Positions 1 through 12,711 of a stretch of DNA of 64,000 nucleotides are shown in pieces. This stretch comes from Himantopus leucocephalus (lineage: Eukaryota; Chordata; Aves; Charadriiformes; Recurvirostridae). The position numbers and the translations under genes were made by a program. The notes beneath the pieces were generated by a model. That model ran no database searches, was not told the DNA's origin, and saw only the letters and a list, made by a program, of their open reading frames with translations. Within the stretch, counting starts at the first letter, position 1; every line of letters starts with the position of its first letter. Where the stretch lies: contig RSEF01000004.1 in NCBI GenBank assembly GCA_003993805.1, positions 73,626,326-73,690,325 of the forward strand, given 5' to 3'.

Positions 1-3000
1 TTTTTTTTTTTTTTTGAGATTTCAGGAGCTTTAAAGAGTTGCAGTTCATCATCCCGATCTTCCAAGATCAGATTCATCTGACCTTTACTCTGTGTTTAAC
101 ATTACTTTAATTCTTTGATTCAAAGAATCCCATATTGTGAAATACTGCTTTAACTTTTTCTTCTCCTGTCAGTCAAAGGTAATATCTGCAAACTATACTG
201 ATAAGAAGGCAGAGGTCGTTCCACAGAATTAATCTGTTCATGTTCATACTGTTATTATGTTAAGATGCTCCAGTGCAATGGTTATGCAGTGAAGTGGGGT
301 TTGAAATAGCTGTGTCCTGAAATAACCTGAGATCCAAGATTTGCTCGGTCTTATCTTTGGTAAGACAGTCTGACATTAGATACTGATGTTAATTTTTCAA
401 ATTATTACCCACGGTTAAGTTCCTTGATTGTTTTACAGAGGATAATGAATTCTGTCAGACAGTATTTTGATGAATCTTCAGCTGAAAACGACAGTCTACT
501 GGCCTAACAGCGCAGTCCATCCATAGTTGTGCTTTTCTCTCAGTACCTTTTGACATGAGTATCAAGTCAGTCTAAATTTTGTGTAGGTATTTATTCTTCC
601 ACCTTCCCTCGGTATTAGTAAAAAAGTGGATAATTTAGAGTGAACAAAAAGAACTGTAGTGAACAAATTCCTTCTGTGTTTGTTGTTCTCCATCCTGGTT
701 ATCAGGCATTAATTTCACTGCAGTCACCACTTCTACTGTTACCTGTTGCAATAACTTTGCGTGAATCTGCACATAGCAACAGTTCTGATGAGCCTTTATT
801 TTCATCCAGTAACCTCCTTGTAGTTGTTAGCGTCAGTTCAGATCTTGTTCCGCATTGTAATTTTGTTCAGCACACAGAACAAAACTTTGGTTCTGGCTCA
901 GGAAAAAAATCTTTTCAAACTCCTCTCCTCTGATTGGGCATCTATAGCCATGCTTTCAAAAAGTTCTTGCAGGGCAATCACATTATTATTATTATCAGCC
1001 TTTTGATGAAATGCAAAACCAGTATTTGGTCCTCCACGGCTGCTTGCTCTTCCTCAGGCATCCTCAAGCTGCCACAGCCATGTGTTACTGAGCACTGGAG
1101 GGGGAAAGCCAGTCTGTTGCTGCATATTGAGCCCAAAATCCAGCAGATTAAATCTTTTAGGGTGCTAAAATAAAAGAATGTCAACTATAGGTACCGGTGG
1201 GTCTGAACTCGGAAGAGTGAGTTCAGGAATCTTCAGTCACCAAAGAGAATTTTTGGGGTGAAGTTTTGGGTGGAAATACCTCCACTGTGCTCAAGTCCCA
1301 TTCTCGAGGACCGTTTTCATGGGTGAGGAAAACTCCAGGAGCTGGTCCACCTCTATCATTAAGCATGTATAAGAACACATGAAAATGTTCTTGCAAGTAT
1401 GGCCAATCAGCAACCCACTAGAACTGGGGATATGGCAAACAGCAGAACAGGATTATTAGGGATTTCCAAGAAAAATTATTCTGATTGTCCTCAGAGCCCT
1501 AAACATCTGAGGCTCTCTGGAATATAGAGTAGCAGTGTCCCCAGGTTTGTTCCCAAATGTCCTTCAGGTGTACCTTGGCATCGCTATTTCTGCAGCTGCG
1601 ATTAGGTCTCTCTTATCTTCCCTTCTCTTGCAGAAGCTAATTTATTAGGGTAAAGAAAGTTAATCTAGATAGTGGCCAGGTGTGATGGTAGCCCAAATGA
1701 ATCTGATTATGAGCTGCCTTCTCCACATTCCTTTACAATACCTACCTACTTCTAGATGTTGTTGATTCTAGCATCCATTTAGCTACATGTTAACTCGGGA
1801 GTGGGAAAGGATTAACTGTGGAAGGCCATTTCAGTTCACTTGTAACCTTAATGCATCAGCAGTGCTTTTAGAGTGTCACGCTTGCAGACACGGGTTTCAA
1901 AATTACTCAAGGGAAAGCCTGGGAATTGTTTAAAAGACAAATACAAATCATCTGCTTTGTTTTAAAAGCAGAGTTGGTGATTTTTTTAATTCTTTGAAAT
2001 TCAACCTGATGGTTCCCGGAATTACTTGCAAATGAATTCCACTGTGGTTTAGTATCATCAGTGGGAAGAGGAGTGTGAAGCTGAGCAAATCTCTTGCCAT
2101 CTGGAATGTAACCCAAGCACCTGATAGTTCCATTCTGAGTCCCCTCAGGAAGCTTACAATTATATAAAATGTTTAATCAAAGCTGTTATGCCAAGTATAA
2201 CTGCAAAGCTGACATCAACATAGGAAAAGAAAAGTTAAATGGCTCCACATGAGCTGTTCTTTTCACTAGAATTTTTAAAAGACGGGAAGAAGAGATAATC
2301 CCAACTTTGCTTCCTTTATCTGCGAGTTATTAAAATCCCTCTTTTAGTAAATAGTGTCCTTCGGCTACTGTACATTGTTATTGTCACTTATGTTAATTAC
2401 AGAATTAATGCCCATAGATATATGGCTCTGCTTTGTGAAGACTGAATGTTTATTCAGTTGCTTACAAGCGTGCTAATTTCTCTGTTCTAGCAGTTAATCA
2501 CGCAAAGTTGACTTAAACCCAACTGGCTTAAAATGCATATTTTTATTTTTTCATTTCAGTTCTTAAACAGAAAAGACTGAAACATTAGAAGCAATGATTA
2601 AAAAATAAACACATCTATTAAGCAATCTTCATGTAATATGTATTTTAATAGAAAAGTGATACGTGGTTATTACAGGTATTTTAACAGATGGGGAGGGGAG
2701 AAAAAAACCCCACTTCTTGAGAAAGTTTTATGTAAAACCTACTTTAAAAGTATTTCTTAAAGTATTTTGTGGGAATTTATGTCCCTTTAGGGTGAATTCG
2801 CATTTATAAAACTGTTGGAATGTAGGGTTGTCATATTTGGGATAGCATTTTTTTCATAACGGCCTGGAAAACTGTGCAAAAGCAAGTGATATTTTGAATA
2901 GATTTAGTTGGAAAATTGCTTGCATAAGTAATTTTTCACTAAAAATCCATGTAAAATTTATTTACTTGAAAGAATCAACTTCAAAATATTTTTAAACATC

Positions 3001-3888
3001 GCTTATTTTCAAAAATCATATAATTCTAAATAAATTAGTGAAGAAAAATATTAGCATAAGAGAAGTGATCTTCTGGTTTATTGTTCTTTTATGGAATGGA
3101 ATTCTATAAAGCTTGTAACTTTACAATATATGATACACACTTCAGAATATTTAAAAATTCCTACTACTTAACTGAAAAAGCTTCAAGAAAAGCCTGAATC
3201 TTTTAAATGCTTGCTAAAATAATTGTAAATACATGTCTTCTGCATTTTCCTTATTCTTATGTTTGCAATGTGTGCCATAAAATCTTGTGGTGCTAAAGGC
3301 TTGATCCTCCAGAACAAGAGACTGAAAATGCTGAAAATCATATATGTTCAGTAGTATAGATAAATTTCAGCTAGGCTATTCAATGAACCTATTATTTATA
3401 TAGCTGTATAAATAATTGTCTTTATGCAAATTTAAAATAGTGATAAATGTTCCGTAAGATGGGGGTGTTATGTCATCAGCTGAGGCTTTGACTGCCATAT
3501 TATATCTCATAATTGTTAAAATATGGGTATGAGAAATTCTAGTTCAGGGAAAAAAGTTGTCTGTTACCTTTTTGCATACCTTTTGCAATACCTCTGGCAT
3601 TGACAATGGTTTTAAAAACATGAGAAAGGAATGCAGATTTCATGTTCTCACCAAGGGAGCTACAGATTCCTTAAAGCTAAAGCTTTATTATGCTAACAAA
3701 CTTAATAGTCCATTTTGACTGTTTGATGAATATCAGGACATACTTAAAGGACACAGTTAGAAATAAATCCATAATCCCACAGGTAAGGAGCAGATTCAAA
3801 TGCCTCTGTACCGTTTGACAGTTCTACAAATATGGTTCAATTTGTTGCCTTAAGGCATCCAACTTGACCTCTCTAAGAGTATAATGCT
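1..3888. other. AT-rich unique sequence, no gene recognised
   Basis: This stretch opens with a run of 15 T and is AT-rich throughout. It carries a short ATT repeat at 981-996. Open frames here are 60-97 codons, mutually overlapping and without recognisable domains, so I treat them as chance frames. No repeat family is recognised. The segment around 2330-2560 is rich in homeobox-type TAAT cores and could be conserved non-coding DNA, but only an alignment could show that. Confidence 0.5.
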
Positions 3889-4180
3889 CACAGAATGTTA
3901 GAAGTATTGGTTGGAAGGAACCTCCCGTGGTCATCTAGCTCAACCTGCTGCCCGAAGCAGGACTGTCACCAGCCTCATATAAGGTCAGCCCAATTTTGTC
4001 TAGCTGAGGCTTGAAAACTGCAAAGGAAGGGGTTTCACAGCTTCTCTGAGCAACGTGTGCCAGTGTCACACTGCCCTCCTGGTGCAAAAGTTTCTCCTAA
4101 CCTGCAACTTGAACCTCCCAAACTGCAAAGTATTGCTGCAAGGTTACATCATCTTATTACATTACCTGTCTCTGTCCGGA
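3889..4180 (-). mobile_element. CR1: Diverged CR1 LINE fragment, antisense
   Basis: Read on the minus strand this is the 3' part of a CR1 non-LTR retrotransposon. On the plus strand it starts with the complement of the 3' tail ('ggttggaaggaacct', then 'catctagctcaacc'). It continues through the equivalents of 'ccacagcctctctgggcaac' and 'gtgccagtgtcac', in the order expected for CR1. Many substitutions and small indels indicate an old copy. The far edge near 4180 is uncertain; weak similarity may reach about 4300. CR1 elements are normally 5'-truncated and immobile, and this one has no intact frame. Confidence 0.8.
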
Positions 4181-5000
4181 AGAGTTTTGTTCAATCACTT
4201 GTATACCCAACCAACAAATAGCTGTGGGGTCAACCAATCTCTTCTCCTTTACAGGTGTTGGAGGAGATGGCAGGTATTGCTAAAGTCCTTTCTCTCCTCA
4301 AACTAGTAGTGACGTGACTTACTTCTAAAATTCCTTGTAGGAAGGCAGAGGAGGAATCCGTAAAGAATTAGGAGAAGATGTAGTAGTGACTCTGGTTTTG
4401 TGGGATGTCCTTTTTTTCCATCTGGAAATATTCATTTGTCTCAGGCAGCAAGGAAATCTTCACCTTCATCCAGAGACAGTTTGGTTCAGAGGGGAAGGAG
4501 TGTGGTTAGATCCCACCATGTGGTGGATGGAGTGTACCATCTGTACTTATTTTGAATAGGAGATTGACTTGAAATTTTCTAAGCCCTCACGGCTCCCTTG
4601 GAAATTACATTAACCTAATTAGAGCTGTACCAGAACTTCACCTACCACCACTTCTTTCTACCTACCACCATTTCTGTTTTAATAAGCAGGCTGAAATTTC
4701 CGTTAAGCTAGTCTAATAGGTTTATCCTGCTGCTTGAAGGATTGCTTGCATTTAGTCAGCATGAACTCTGAAGACAAACTAACAACTTTCAGATCAGCTG
4801 GTGAAGGTGCATTAGGTTCACCTGTGCTAAAAAGAAAGGCTTTCAAAGACACCTAGACGTAGTGAAAGTATTTACATGAGCACTTACCTGTCGTGAAACT
4901 ATATTTGAGTGTTAACTATATTAATAGAAAATTTATATAATTGTCCTGTTGATACTGCCTAGAATTTGAAACATTAAACTAGTTAATTAGAATAAACAGA

Positions 5001-5022
5001 AAAACAAACAAACAAACAAACA
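5001..5022. repeat. (AAAC)n microsatellite
   Basis: About five AAAC units follow a short A-rich stretch. The tract is nearly perfect, so length polymorphism is likely. Confidence 0.9.
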
Positions 5023-5659
5023 ACTTCAAGAGTGGCTTGTGGAAGTTTGGGCAAGAAAAGTGAAAAATCCAAAGAAATTCAGTGGTTTTCTCTGTTACTT
5101 TTTAAAATGTGAAGCACCTGATCCCCATGCCAGTAAATATCCATTAAATGGTGCAGAAGGTAAATGCTATCATTTCTCTCTTTCATCTCTGTCTGCCCTT
5201 TCAGAAACTCTCCAAAGATTTGTGAAGTGGCCTATTCATCTTAATGAGATACTGCCAGGCAAATGAGAACATCTCAGGGACACGGGTACAGACAGAAACC
5301 ATCCCTGGGATGTCTCACGGCTTCATTCATTTCAGTGACTCTTCTCATTTTCCCTACTCTAGTTTCATCTCTTATGAGCTTGCTGGTAATTAGAGCAGAA
5401 AGCTTATATTTAGATAAACAATTTTGCAGCACTTTGATATTTCTTCTCTGTTCCAATAAGACTGCTGTGTGCATGTGCATGCATTGGAGAGAGGAAAATG
5501 AATTTGGTTTATTTACCATTAACAAATCAAATAAAGCACCTGAGACAATGTTCCATAGTATTGCACAAAACCCCTCAAGAAGTTAGTGGAAAAATCAGAA
5601 TTTAAGCTACTCCATTTATGATATCTTCATGCAGCATTTTTTTGCTGACACTTATATGA

Positions 5660-5884
5660 GACCACGTGAGCTGTGTAAGAGCCCCTACATGTCTTCCCCA
5701 GAACTTCAACCGCTAAAAGAATGCCAGCTTATAACTGAAACATTATTTGCAGGCTGCCCTATCTTCTGTTTNGACCACGTGAGCTGTGTAAGAGCCCCTA
5801 CATGTCTTCCCCAGAAAGTCAACCGCTAAAAGAATGCCAGCTTATAACTGAAACATTGTTTGCAGGCTGCCCTATCTTCTGTTT
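5660..5884. repeat. 112-bp direct duplication around a single N
   Basis: Bases 5660-5771 and 5773-5884 are the same 112-bp sequence with three mismatches (about 2.7 percent), separated only by one N at 5772. Copy boundaries coincide exactly with the N. A true tandem duplication would not need an ambiguous base at its junction. The pattern therefore suggests two contig ends carrying different alleles that were abutted instead of merged. Short open frames across it have no meaning. Confidence 0.9.
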
Positions 5885-8800
5885 TAAGTATTTTGGTTCT
5901 TTGAGTTTCTGTCTTTCAATTCTCTTTTTTTTTGTTATGCTGTTAATAACTATTTTCTCCTAATTGGCAATTATTTTTTATTTGTAAAATACTAGAAATG
6001 TGCCAGGCAATCAAAAAAGTGATTTTACATCTATCTCTTACTTTCATTTCCATTGCCCTTTCTTCTACCTAGGATTTTAATCCTTCTCATTTAACTCTGC
6101 CAACTGCATTCGATTCCTTAAATTCTATTCAATTTACTTCATAGCCATGTCATATTCCTTGACAGTCCTTTGTATAAAACATGCTGTCATTTAAATTATG
6201 AATGCTTCTATTGCTTCTTTGTAGCACTTACTCTTTTGAGTTTTACAGGGTACACCTTCAGGTAGAATAAGTTCAGCCTTGTTTAGTGTGATCAAAGAGC
6301 AAGTAAGGCTTTAACTGGAATTAAGATCAGCTTCATCACTAATGCTGCCAACAGCAAGGTTAGACCATCTGGGTTGTTCCCTGCAAAATAAGGTCAAAGA
6401 TGTCAACTTCTGAGCCCAATAATGAAACCTCCTATCTGCTAAAGGGCTGAGGTGATCGTAGCAATTAGAAGGAATTGTTTATTTCATATATATATATGTT
6501 TAAGGAAATAACATCAAGCAAACTAAAAATCTCTGCCAGGCATTCTTTTCCACCTAATCCCACCAATCAGTGGTAGCAGAAGTTGACTCAGTCTTTTCTA
6601 AACAGATTCAGTCCTGCAAAGACATACAACTAAGGTCATAGAATCAATTCAGTATTTTCGGCACTTAAACCCTCTGATCATCTGAAATGGTCATCTACCT
6701 ATTTGAACTGTAATTAGTACACCACAGCCATTTGTTTTAAGAGCTTGTACAGACTTTACAGAGCAGTTCCTAGCTGAGGAAGTGGTTGTTAATTACTAAT
6801 CTCTTCATTTGGCTAATATAACAGGACTTTAAAATTGGAGTTTATGTATGAGCATTTTGTTATCATTAACTTCAGACCCTGGTAAGAGCTTGAATTCACC
6901 TAAAACTTTCCTGGAAATTCATGGAAATCCAGAGCCAAATTGTAGGGACTGAAAAGCTTGAAAATCTTGATGCCGTGATTTCCAAGCAAGCATATACCTT
7001 TCTTTTACAAATTATTACACAGTTGTATTCCAGTAAGTTAAGGATCAGCTACCTCTCTCAGCCTTACAGCTGGACACAGAAAACTGCTGCCCTGTTTTAT
7101 CTTTTGCCTCCATCAGCTAATGTGTAGATTTCCCAGTGAAAAGCCCGAATTTTCAAGGATGCGTCTTGCCTTGCCTTTATGAAGTATTTTGCGATTTTAA
7201 TATGACATCACCAAATGGAAGAAGTTGAAAAGAAATTATATAGTAAGTCTTGCCAAAAATGAAATGCAATTCTAACAAATGCTATCAGAGGTGTTGGGTT
7301 TTTTTTAATAAAATGATGTATTGTTGATCCTCATCCTGCAGAAACGTTTTAAGTAAAATATTCTCCCATTTTAACATGGAAATACTTGAAAATGCATTAC
7401 AGCCTACACTGAACACTGTGTAAAGAAAAACATCAGAAGTAGTTATCACATTAAAAATATAACTCTTTAGGCCAAATACATTTAGAAACTGTCCAATTTT
7501 TTTCCCGTTTTTAGGATTAAGAGATTTTGCACTGCATGAAAGAATTCTTATTTCAGGCCATCTGCCCCTGTTGCTTTTTCTTTGGTTTTGATTGAGTGTC
7601 TAGACTTGTATCTCTTCTCTTGTAATTAGGATTCTAAAATTGATTTGTCTTCTGGTTCCAGTAGATAAAGACAGAATTTATCTGAAAATGATATTGTTTC
7701 TTCAAGGCTGCTCATAAATCTTCTTATAAAATAAAATGAAAAATATTAAAACTTTAGTGAAATAAAGCATATGAAGATTTTAGGGTTAGCCTCTTGGAAT
7801 CCTTCTGTAGCTTTTGCTGCTGTTCAGTTGGACTTTTTCTTAACATTCTATGAAGAAATACTTGCATAACTTCTCTGACAGAGGTATCTTTACCAGTATT
7901 TATTTTGGTACCTAAAACTGCACTGGTAGAGTTGCTGATTTTCAGAAGTCATTCAAAGGCAACTTTAAAGGTAGTGACTCTGGGGTACTTTGAGATGAGT
8001 AAGCTTGAGGCCCCTGGAGATGCACTAAAGAGCCCCAATCTGCACATCCCTATTGCAGGTGGTACCAGGGTAATTTTCCCTCTTAGACCAGAGGTGGGAG
8101 ATTTCAGGCTGATGCAGATGAAACCTGCCCAAGTTCTGAGCAAGCTCTGATCCAAACATTGCTCAGCATTTGGCATTGCAACATGTGCGGAATCTGGTTT
8201 AACAGAAATGCACACTCTCTCAGCAAAGCTCATTATCTCGGACACGTGTTCCTCGCACACCACCGTTTCCTGTCTGGTTTTGGCTCAAAACACAGGTGAC
8301 AAGTGCAGTGTGTGTGTGCGCCTCTGTGTATCAGTAGGAAATCTGCCAGTCTGCCATTAGTGGTTCTCGATCTTTTACAGGCAGGTTTCACGTGAGAAAA
8401 TTGGCAAAGTCATATAGTGCATTAGCAATCAATATCTAATACTATATTTCTATATCTAACAATTTATACTGCTTTGGCTTTGCTGGAAGCCTGCTTACTA
8501 TATGTCATTTGAGTTTAGCTGACACTTGAATAATAAGATACCAATAGATTTTTGCCTCCTTTACAGGCAATAAACTCCAGAATCATCCATTTATTAGTTA
8601 TGAATATAATCCTGTCTAAGTTGCCTGTTTTATGTTGTTGGTTTGGGGTTTTTTGTCTGAGCTTTTGCCCCTTCTCTCCAGCAAATTCTTTCCTTGTGTG
8701 TATATATTGTTCCTTTAAAATGTTTTTGCACCTCATGCTACAGCAGAGGATGTGAAATATTTGTCATTCCACTTGAAGAACAGGTTATTTTCAGACAAAC

Positions 8801-10783
8801 TTCATAGACTCACCAGTTTTAACAAAATTGTACTATGTTAATCTTCCTCCTTACAACGAAGTAGCCAGAAAACTAACAAAATATTATTTGGTGACAGATA
8901 CAAAAGGGTTATTATTAAGCTTTGTTATTACAGTACCTGTAATCATGGGGGTTTTTAACTGTGTAAATAAAAAAATGGAAACCCTTTCCTGAAGTTTGCC
9001 ACTTAATTTCTGTTTCTATAGTTTCTTTAAAGAAATGTAATAATAATAAAACGGGTTATAGAAAGATACAAGTTAAGATACATTTCTTGTGCTGGTAAAA
9101 TGACATAATTGCTTATTCATGTCAATATTGGCTTGGAAGTCAACCTTTTTTTATAATTTGAATATGTATTGATTGTTTTCTTAAAGTGGAAGTGATAGCA
9201 GTAAGCATTCACAAAGCCTCTGATTTAGGAGAGGAACATGTCAGTGACCCGATGCTGAAAGATGGTCCTGTGTTTGGGGCTGAGGTACAGTGGGGAACAG
9301 GAAAAAGAAGTTGAGAGAGAAACCCTGGAAACACTGTTTCAGAGCTGCCTACCAAGTACTTGATCATTTTGGGTTATAAATTATACTTTGTAATTCCTTT
9401 ATTTAGCATATTATATAGAAGAAAAAAAAATCGGTCTGTCATCTGCTCTTCAAGACCTGCCAGTCTAAACTAAACCTAATCAAATATATTTCTTTCGTAA
9501 GATGGTTTATTATACCACCTGATCTGAGAGGATGCTTCCCTGTTACTTGAATAGCAAAAGCCAATTTCAGTAGTACTGGGATGGAGTGGGCAAATAACTT
9601 TTCTTCCTGAATCAATTCTCAAGAGAAGGACAGGCTGAAGCATTAATGAAAGTGAATTAGTCCTTTTTTATGGTTTTTATTTACTTAAGATAATTTAAAC
9701 ATTCTTGATTTATCAGTTTTCATTCCTAAAGTGTAAATCTGTTTTGAATTACTGTGTTTTGATAAGAATATAAAACTTAAGATATCCTCCTACGAAACAC
9801 TGCTCCTTGAGAGTTAAATCTCTCTGACAGCTATTTTGGTTCTGAATGCAACACAAGTTGGAATTTACTTCGGAAGGTGCCGTTTCATAGACCTCATCTG
9901 AACCACTCACTCATTTATCAGCACTATTAAGTCAATAGTTGTCTCTTATGCACCAGAAAGGAGAATAGGAGGAAATTCAGGGTGAATTAATATTTTTTCC
10001 TGCCTTTCAAACTGAAGATGTTGAGATGATGCTGCAAGATTTATATACCTCTTCATTGCTGTAGTAAACTTAACACCTTCAGTGTCTTCTTCCAGGAATT
10101 GGGTTTATTCCTTTTGCAGTCTCTGCTTTTCTTTGCCCTGACTGCGATACAGGGTTTGTAGCTGTGAGCTTCACAGCATTCCTCAAGGAACAGGATAAAT
10201 TCTTTTGGTGTGAGGCTGTGCTGAGCTCTGTGCTAATGTAATTAAATGTCTGACAGAATATGATCTCCGTAGCTTAAAGTTAACTGAATCTAAACTATGT
10301 GCTTTTACACTGCAGTGCAGTCAACCATTGACTTTTGTATCGATTTCTAACGGTGGCTTTTCCCTACCCTTGCAATGTTTAGCATCAATTGTATGTTCCA
10401 CAGAGTTCCTTGGGTCAGCCTGATAGCTCAATCTGGGTCACACGTTTGCTATTAGGTTACATCAGGTAGAAAGCTACTTATTTTTTTGATCTGATGGATG
10501 AATAGTTACAAATTTAATTAAGGAAGCGTGTTTTCTCCTATTCTGGAGAGAATGTTCCATGGCTGGAGTTCATGGGATTCACAAAACAGGGAACTGATCA
10601 TTTGAAGCTACATGCAGAAGATCCAAACTTTGAGGGACTACCTTTATAACCTGATTTTGAAGAAGGCAAAGTACCATTTTGTATCACTTATAGCCACTCT
10701 TCAGGAAGTGATTCCGTACTCAAATAATCCATTTCTGCTGTTTTCTTCCATTTGTGTTCTTGTCTCCTAAAGTCTTAGCTCAC
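5885..10783. other. AT-rich unique sequence, no gene recognised
   Basis: Apart from minor simple repeats (for example a TG run near 8310) I see no known repeat family or coding exon. Frames of 60-104 codons on both strands near 7.9-8.7 kb overlap one another and lack family motifs. Confidence 0.45.
6486..6497. repeat. Short (AT)n tract
   Basis: Six AT dinucleotides in an AT-rich setting. Confidence 0.8.
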
Positions 10784-11092
10784 CTGCTGCAGGTAAAAGT
10801 GAACTGTGGCAACTGGTGGGACAGTGGGGAGAAACGGGGTATGTAAGATTAAGCATTTTGGTGACTGCAAAAAGCATAAGATTATTGTACTTCAGTTCCC
10901 TGTTACTGCTCTGGTCTAGCAGGTGACTAGTATTCTCCGGCTCCTCATTAATAAAGCCATTTGTGTCCCTGTGCTTCCAAGGAGAAATGATGCTTGTTTT
11001 TCTTGAGAGGATGGAAAAGCTTCGCCTCTGTTTGGATGACATGGTTGTCGGGTGAGAAAAAGGTTGCATTTCAGACAATCTCATCATTCAGG
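10784..11092 (-). other. Exon-like open segment, function unknown
   Basis: On the minus strand an acceptor-like 'gtattttcag' immediately precedes 11092, and a near-consensus donor (CAG|gtgagc) follows 10784. The segment is 309 nt. The frame from an ATG at 11087 stays open through the donor for about 101 codons, with an in-frame TGA just upstream. If real it would therefore be a start-codon exon. The predicted peptide is basic and serine-rich near its start (SSKQRRSFSILSRKTS), then more acidic, with no domain I recognise. A 106-codon frame is within chance for 64 kb, so the splice signals are the only added support. No partner exons were found nearby. Confidence 0.2.
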
Positions 11093-11583
11093 CTGAAAAT
11101 ACATCTGTATCTAAACAGAAAGAGAAAAATGTGATTGCCACTGCTGATTACTGACAATATAGCGGCAGGTATGAAGTAGGTAAGTGTGTATAAGTGAGAT
11201 CACTTGAACAGGATTTTTAATTGCTCTGTTTTATATAAAAGTGAAATAATTCTTTCCCAAATGTGTCTTTAGGATATGCTGGTGTTTCTCATGCTACTGA
11301 GTTCAAGTGTTATAATAAAGGACCCAGCATTCTTGCCTTTCAGTCCAATTATATCATATTATTTTGCTATTTTCAGCATCCAGGATATAACCACAGTAAC
11401 TGTAAAATTCCTGAGGAGAATACCAGGTTATTATAACTAGACACTAGATATTTTCATAGTTAGTATTCACTGTAAAATTCAATATTTTAAGCTAACTAGG
11501 ATTCTTTCTATAAGTTTTTGTTATCAGACTGTTTATCAGCCCCTTAGAGGAGATTTAGTTATTGGTATTATTGTTTGAAATTT

Positions 11584-11600
11584 AAAAAAAAAAAAAAAAA
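11584..11600. repeat. Poly-A tract
   Basis: Seventeen consecutive A. No retrocopy or LINE 3' end is recognisable upstream on the plus strand, so it is reported as a simple homopolymer. Confidence 0.9.
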
Positions 11601-12254
11601 GGTTTAACACATCTTTTTGAGTATCAGTTTTTCCTAGTCTCCACTGTGGGGATGGAGATTTCTTATTTATTCAGTTCAGGAGTTCTTTAAGTAAACAAAC
11701 TGCAGCAGAGATGTAAGGACTACCTGTGTAGTATGGTCTCACCCATCACAATTGGGAAGGGTGGCATCTGGCTCAATAAACAATTATAATTACTTTTCTG
11801 TAAATATCTATAAGCATTCTTTGTGTATTACTTTTTCACTTTTCAAAGGCTAGGATGTTTAGGCAGAACATAGCCTGTACAATTTTGTTTATATTACGAA
11901 GCGTGTAGCTGTTTGACTTTGAATAGTCAGAGGAGTTTACCCACAGCAGAGAAACTCCAGCTCACATTTTTCCACACAATTGAGTTAATAATGAGCCAGT
12001 TAGCCCGCCTATGGATAATTAGTAAGGAAGTTAACATCTATTTCACCAAAACAGTGCTTATTTTGTGCTGTTTATTCTGCACTAGTTGTTGATAGAATTT
12101 GGATTGAGGTCCTAAAAGTCTGAGTGTTGATACCCTAGTCCTGTGACTCCTTCAGTCTACAGTCACTGAGGTAAGTCTTGTAAACTGGAAGGTCTTCAGT
12201 AAATAGCCTTCTTCTTTAAAGAAGGGGCTTTCTAAATATTTATAAATTTCAATC

Positions 12255-12711
12255 TTTTGTGTGTCCAAAGAAGAGCAACAAAGCTGGTGAGGGGTCTGGA
12301 GCACAAATTCTGTGAGGAGCAGCTGAAGGAACTGAGGTTGTTTAGTCTGGAGAGAAGGAGGCTGAGGGGAGACCTTATTGCTCTCTACAACTACCTGAAA
12401 GGAGGTTGTAGTGGGGTGGGGGTTGGTATCTTCTCCCAGGTAACAAGTGATAGGATGAGAGGAAATGGCCTCAAGTTGCGCCAGGGGAGGTTTAGATGGG
12501 ATACTAAGACAAATTTCATCACGGAAAGGGTTATCAAGCATTGGCACAGGCTGTCCAGGGAAGTGGTTGAGTCACCATCTCAGGAGGTATTTAAAAGACG
12601 GGTAGGCATGGTGCTTAGGGACATGGTTTAGTGGTGGTTTTGGCAGTGTTAAGTTTACAGTTGGAGTCAATGATCTTAAAGGTCTTTTCCAACCTTCTAT
12701 AGATTCTACAA
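12255..12711 (+). mobile_element. CR1: CR1 LINE 3' fragment with open ORF2 C-terminus
   Basis: This is a 5'-truncated CR1 retrotransposon on the plus strand. The translated frame from 12257 to 12631 (about 124 codons) matches the C-terminal tail of CR1 ORF2. Recognisable in order are '[36 protein letters not shown]', '[10 protein letters not shown]' and '[15 protein letters not shown]'. The 3' untranslated end has the typical 'gatcttaaaggtcttttccaacct' form and ends near a decayed ATTCTATGA repeat. The tail variant with 'cttagggacatggtttagtgg' differs from the copies at 31, 34 and 60 kb, pointing to a different CR1 subfamily. The reverse transcriptase catalytic domain is missing, so the fragment cannot move on its own. 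Confidence 0.9.

Noticed and set aside
5629..5829. Open frame spanning the first duplication
   Set aside because: It crosses an N and a probable assembly artefact.
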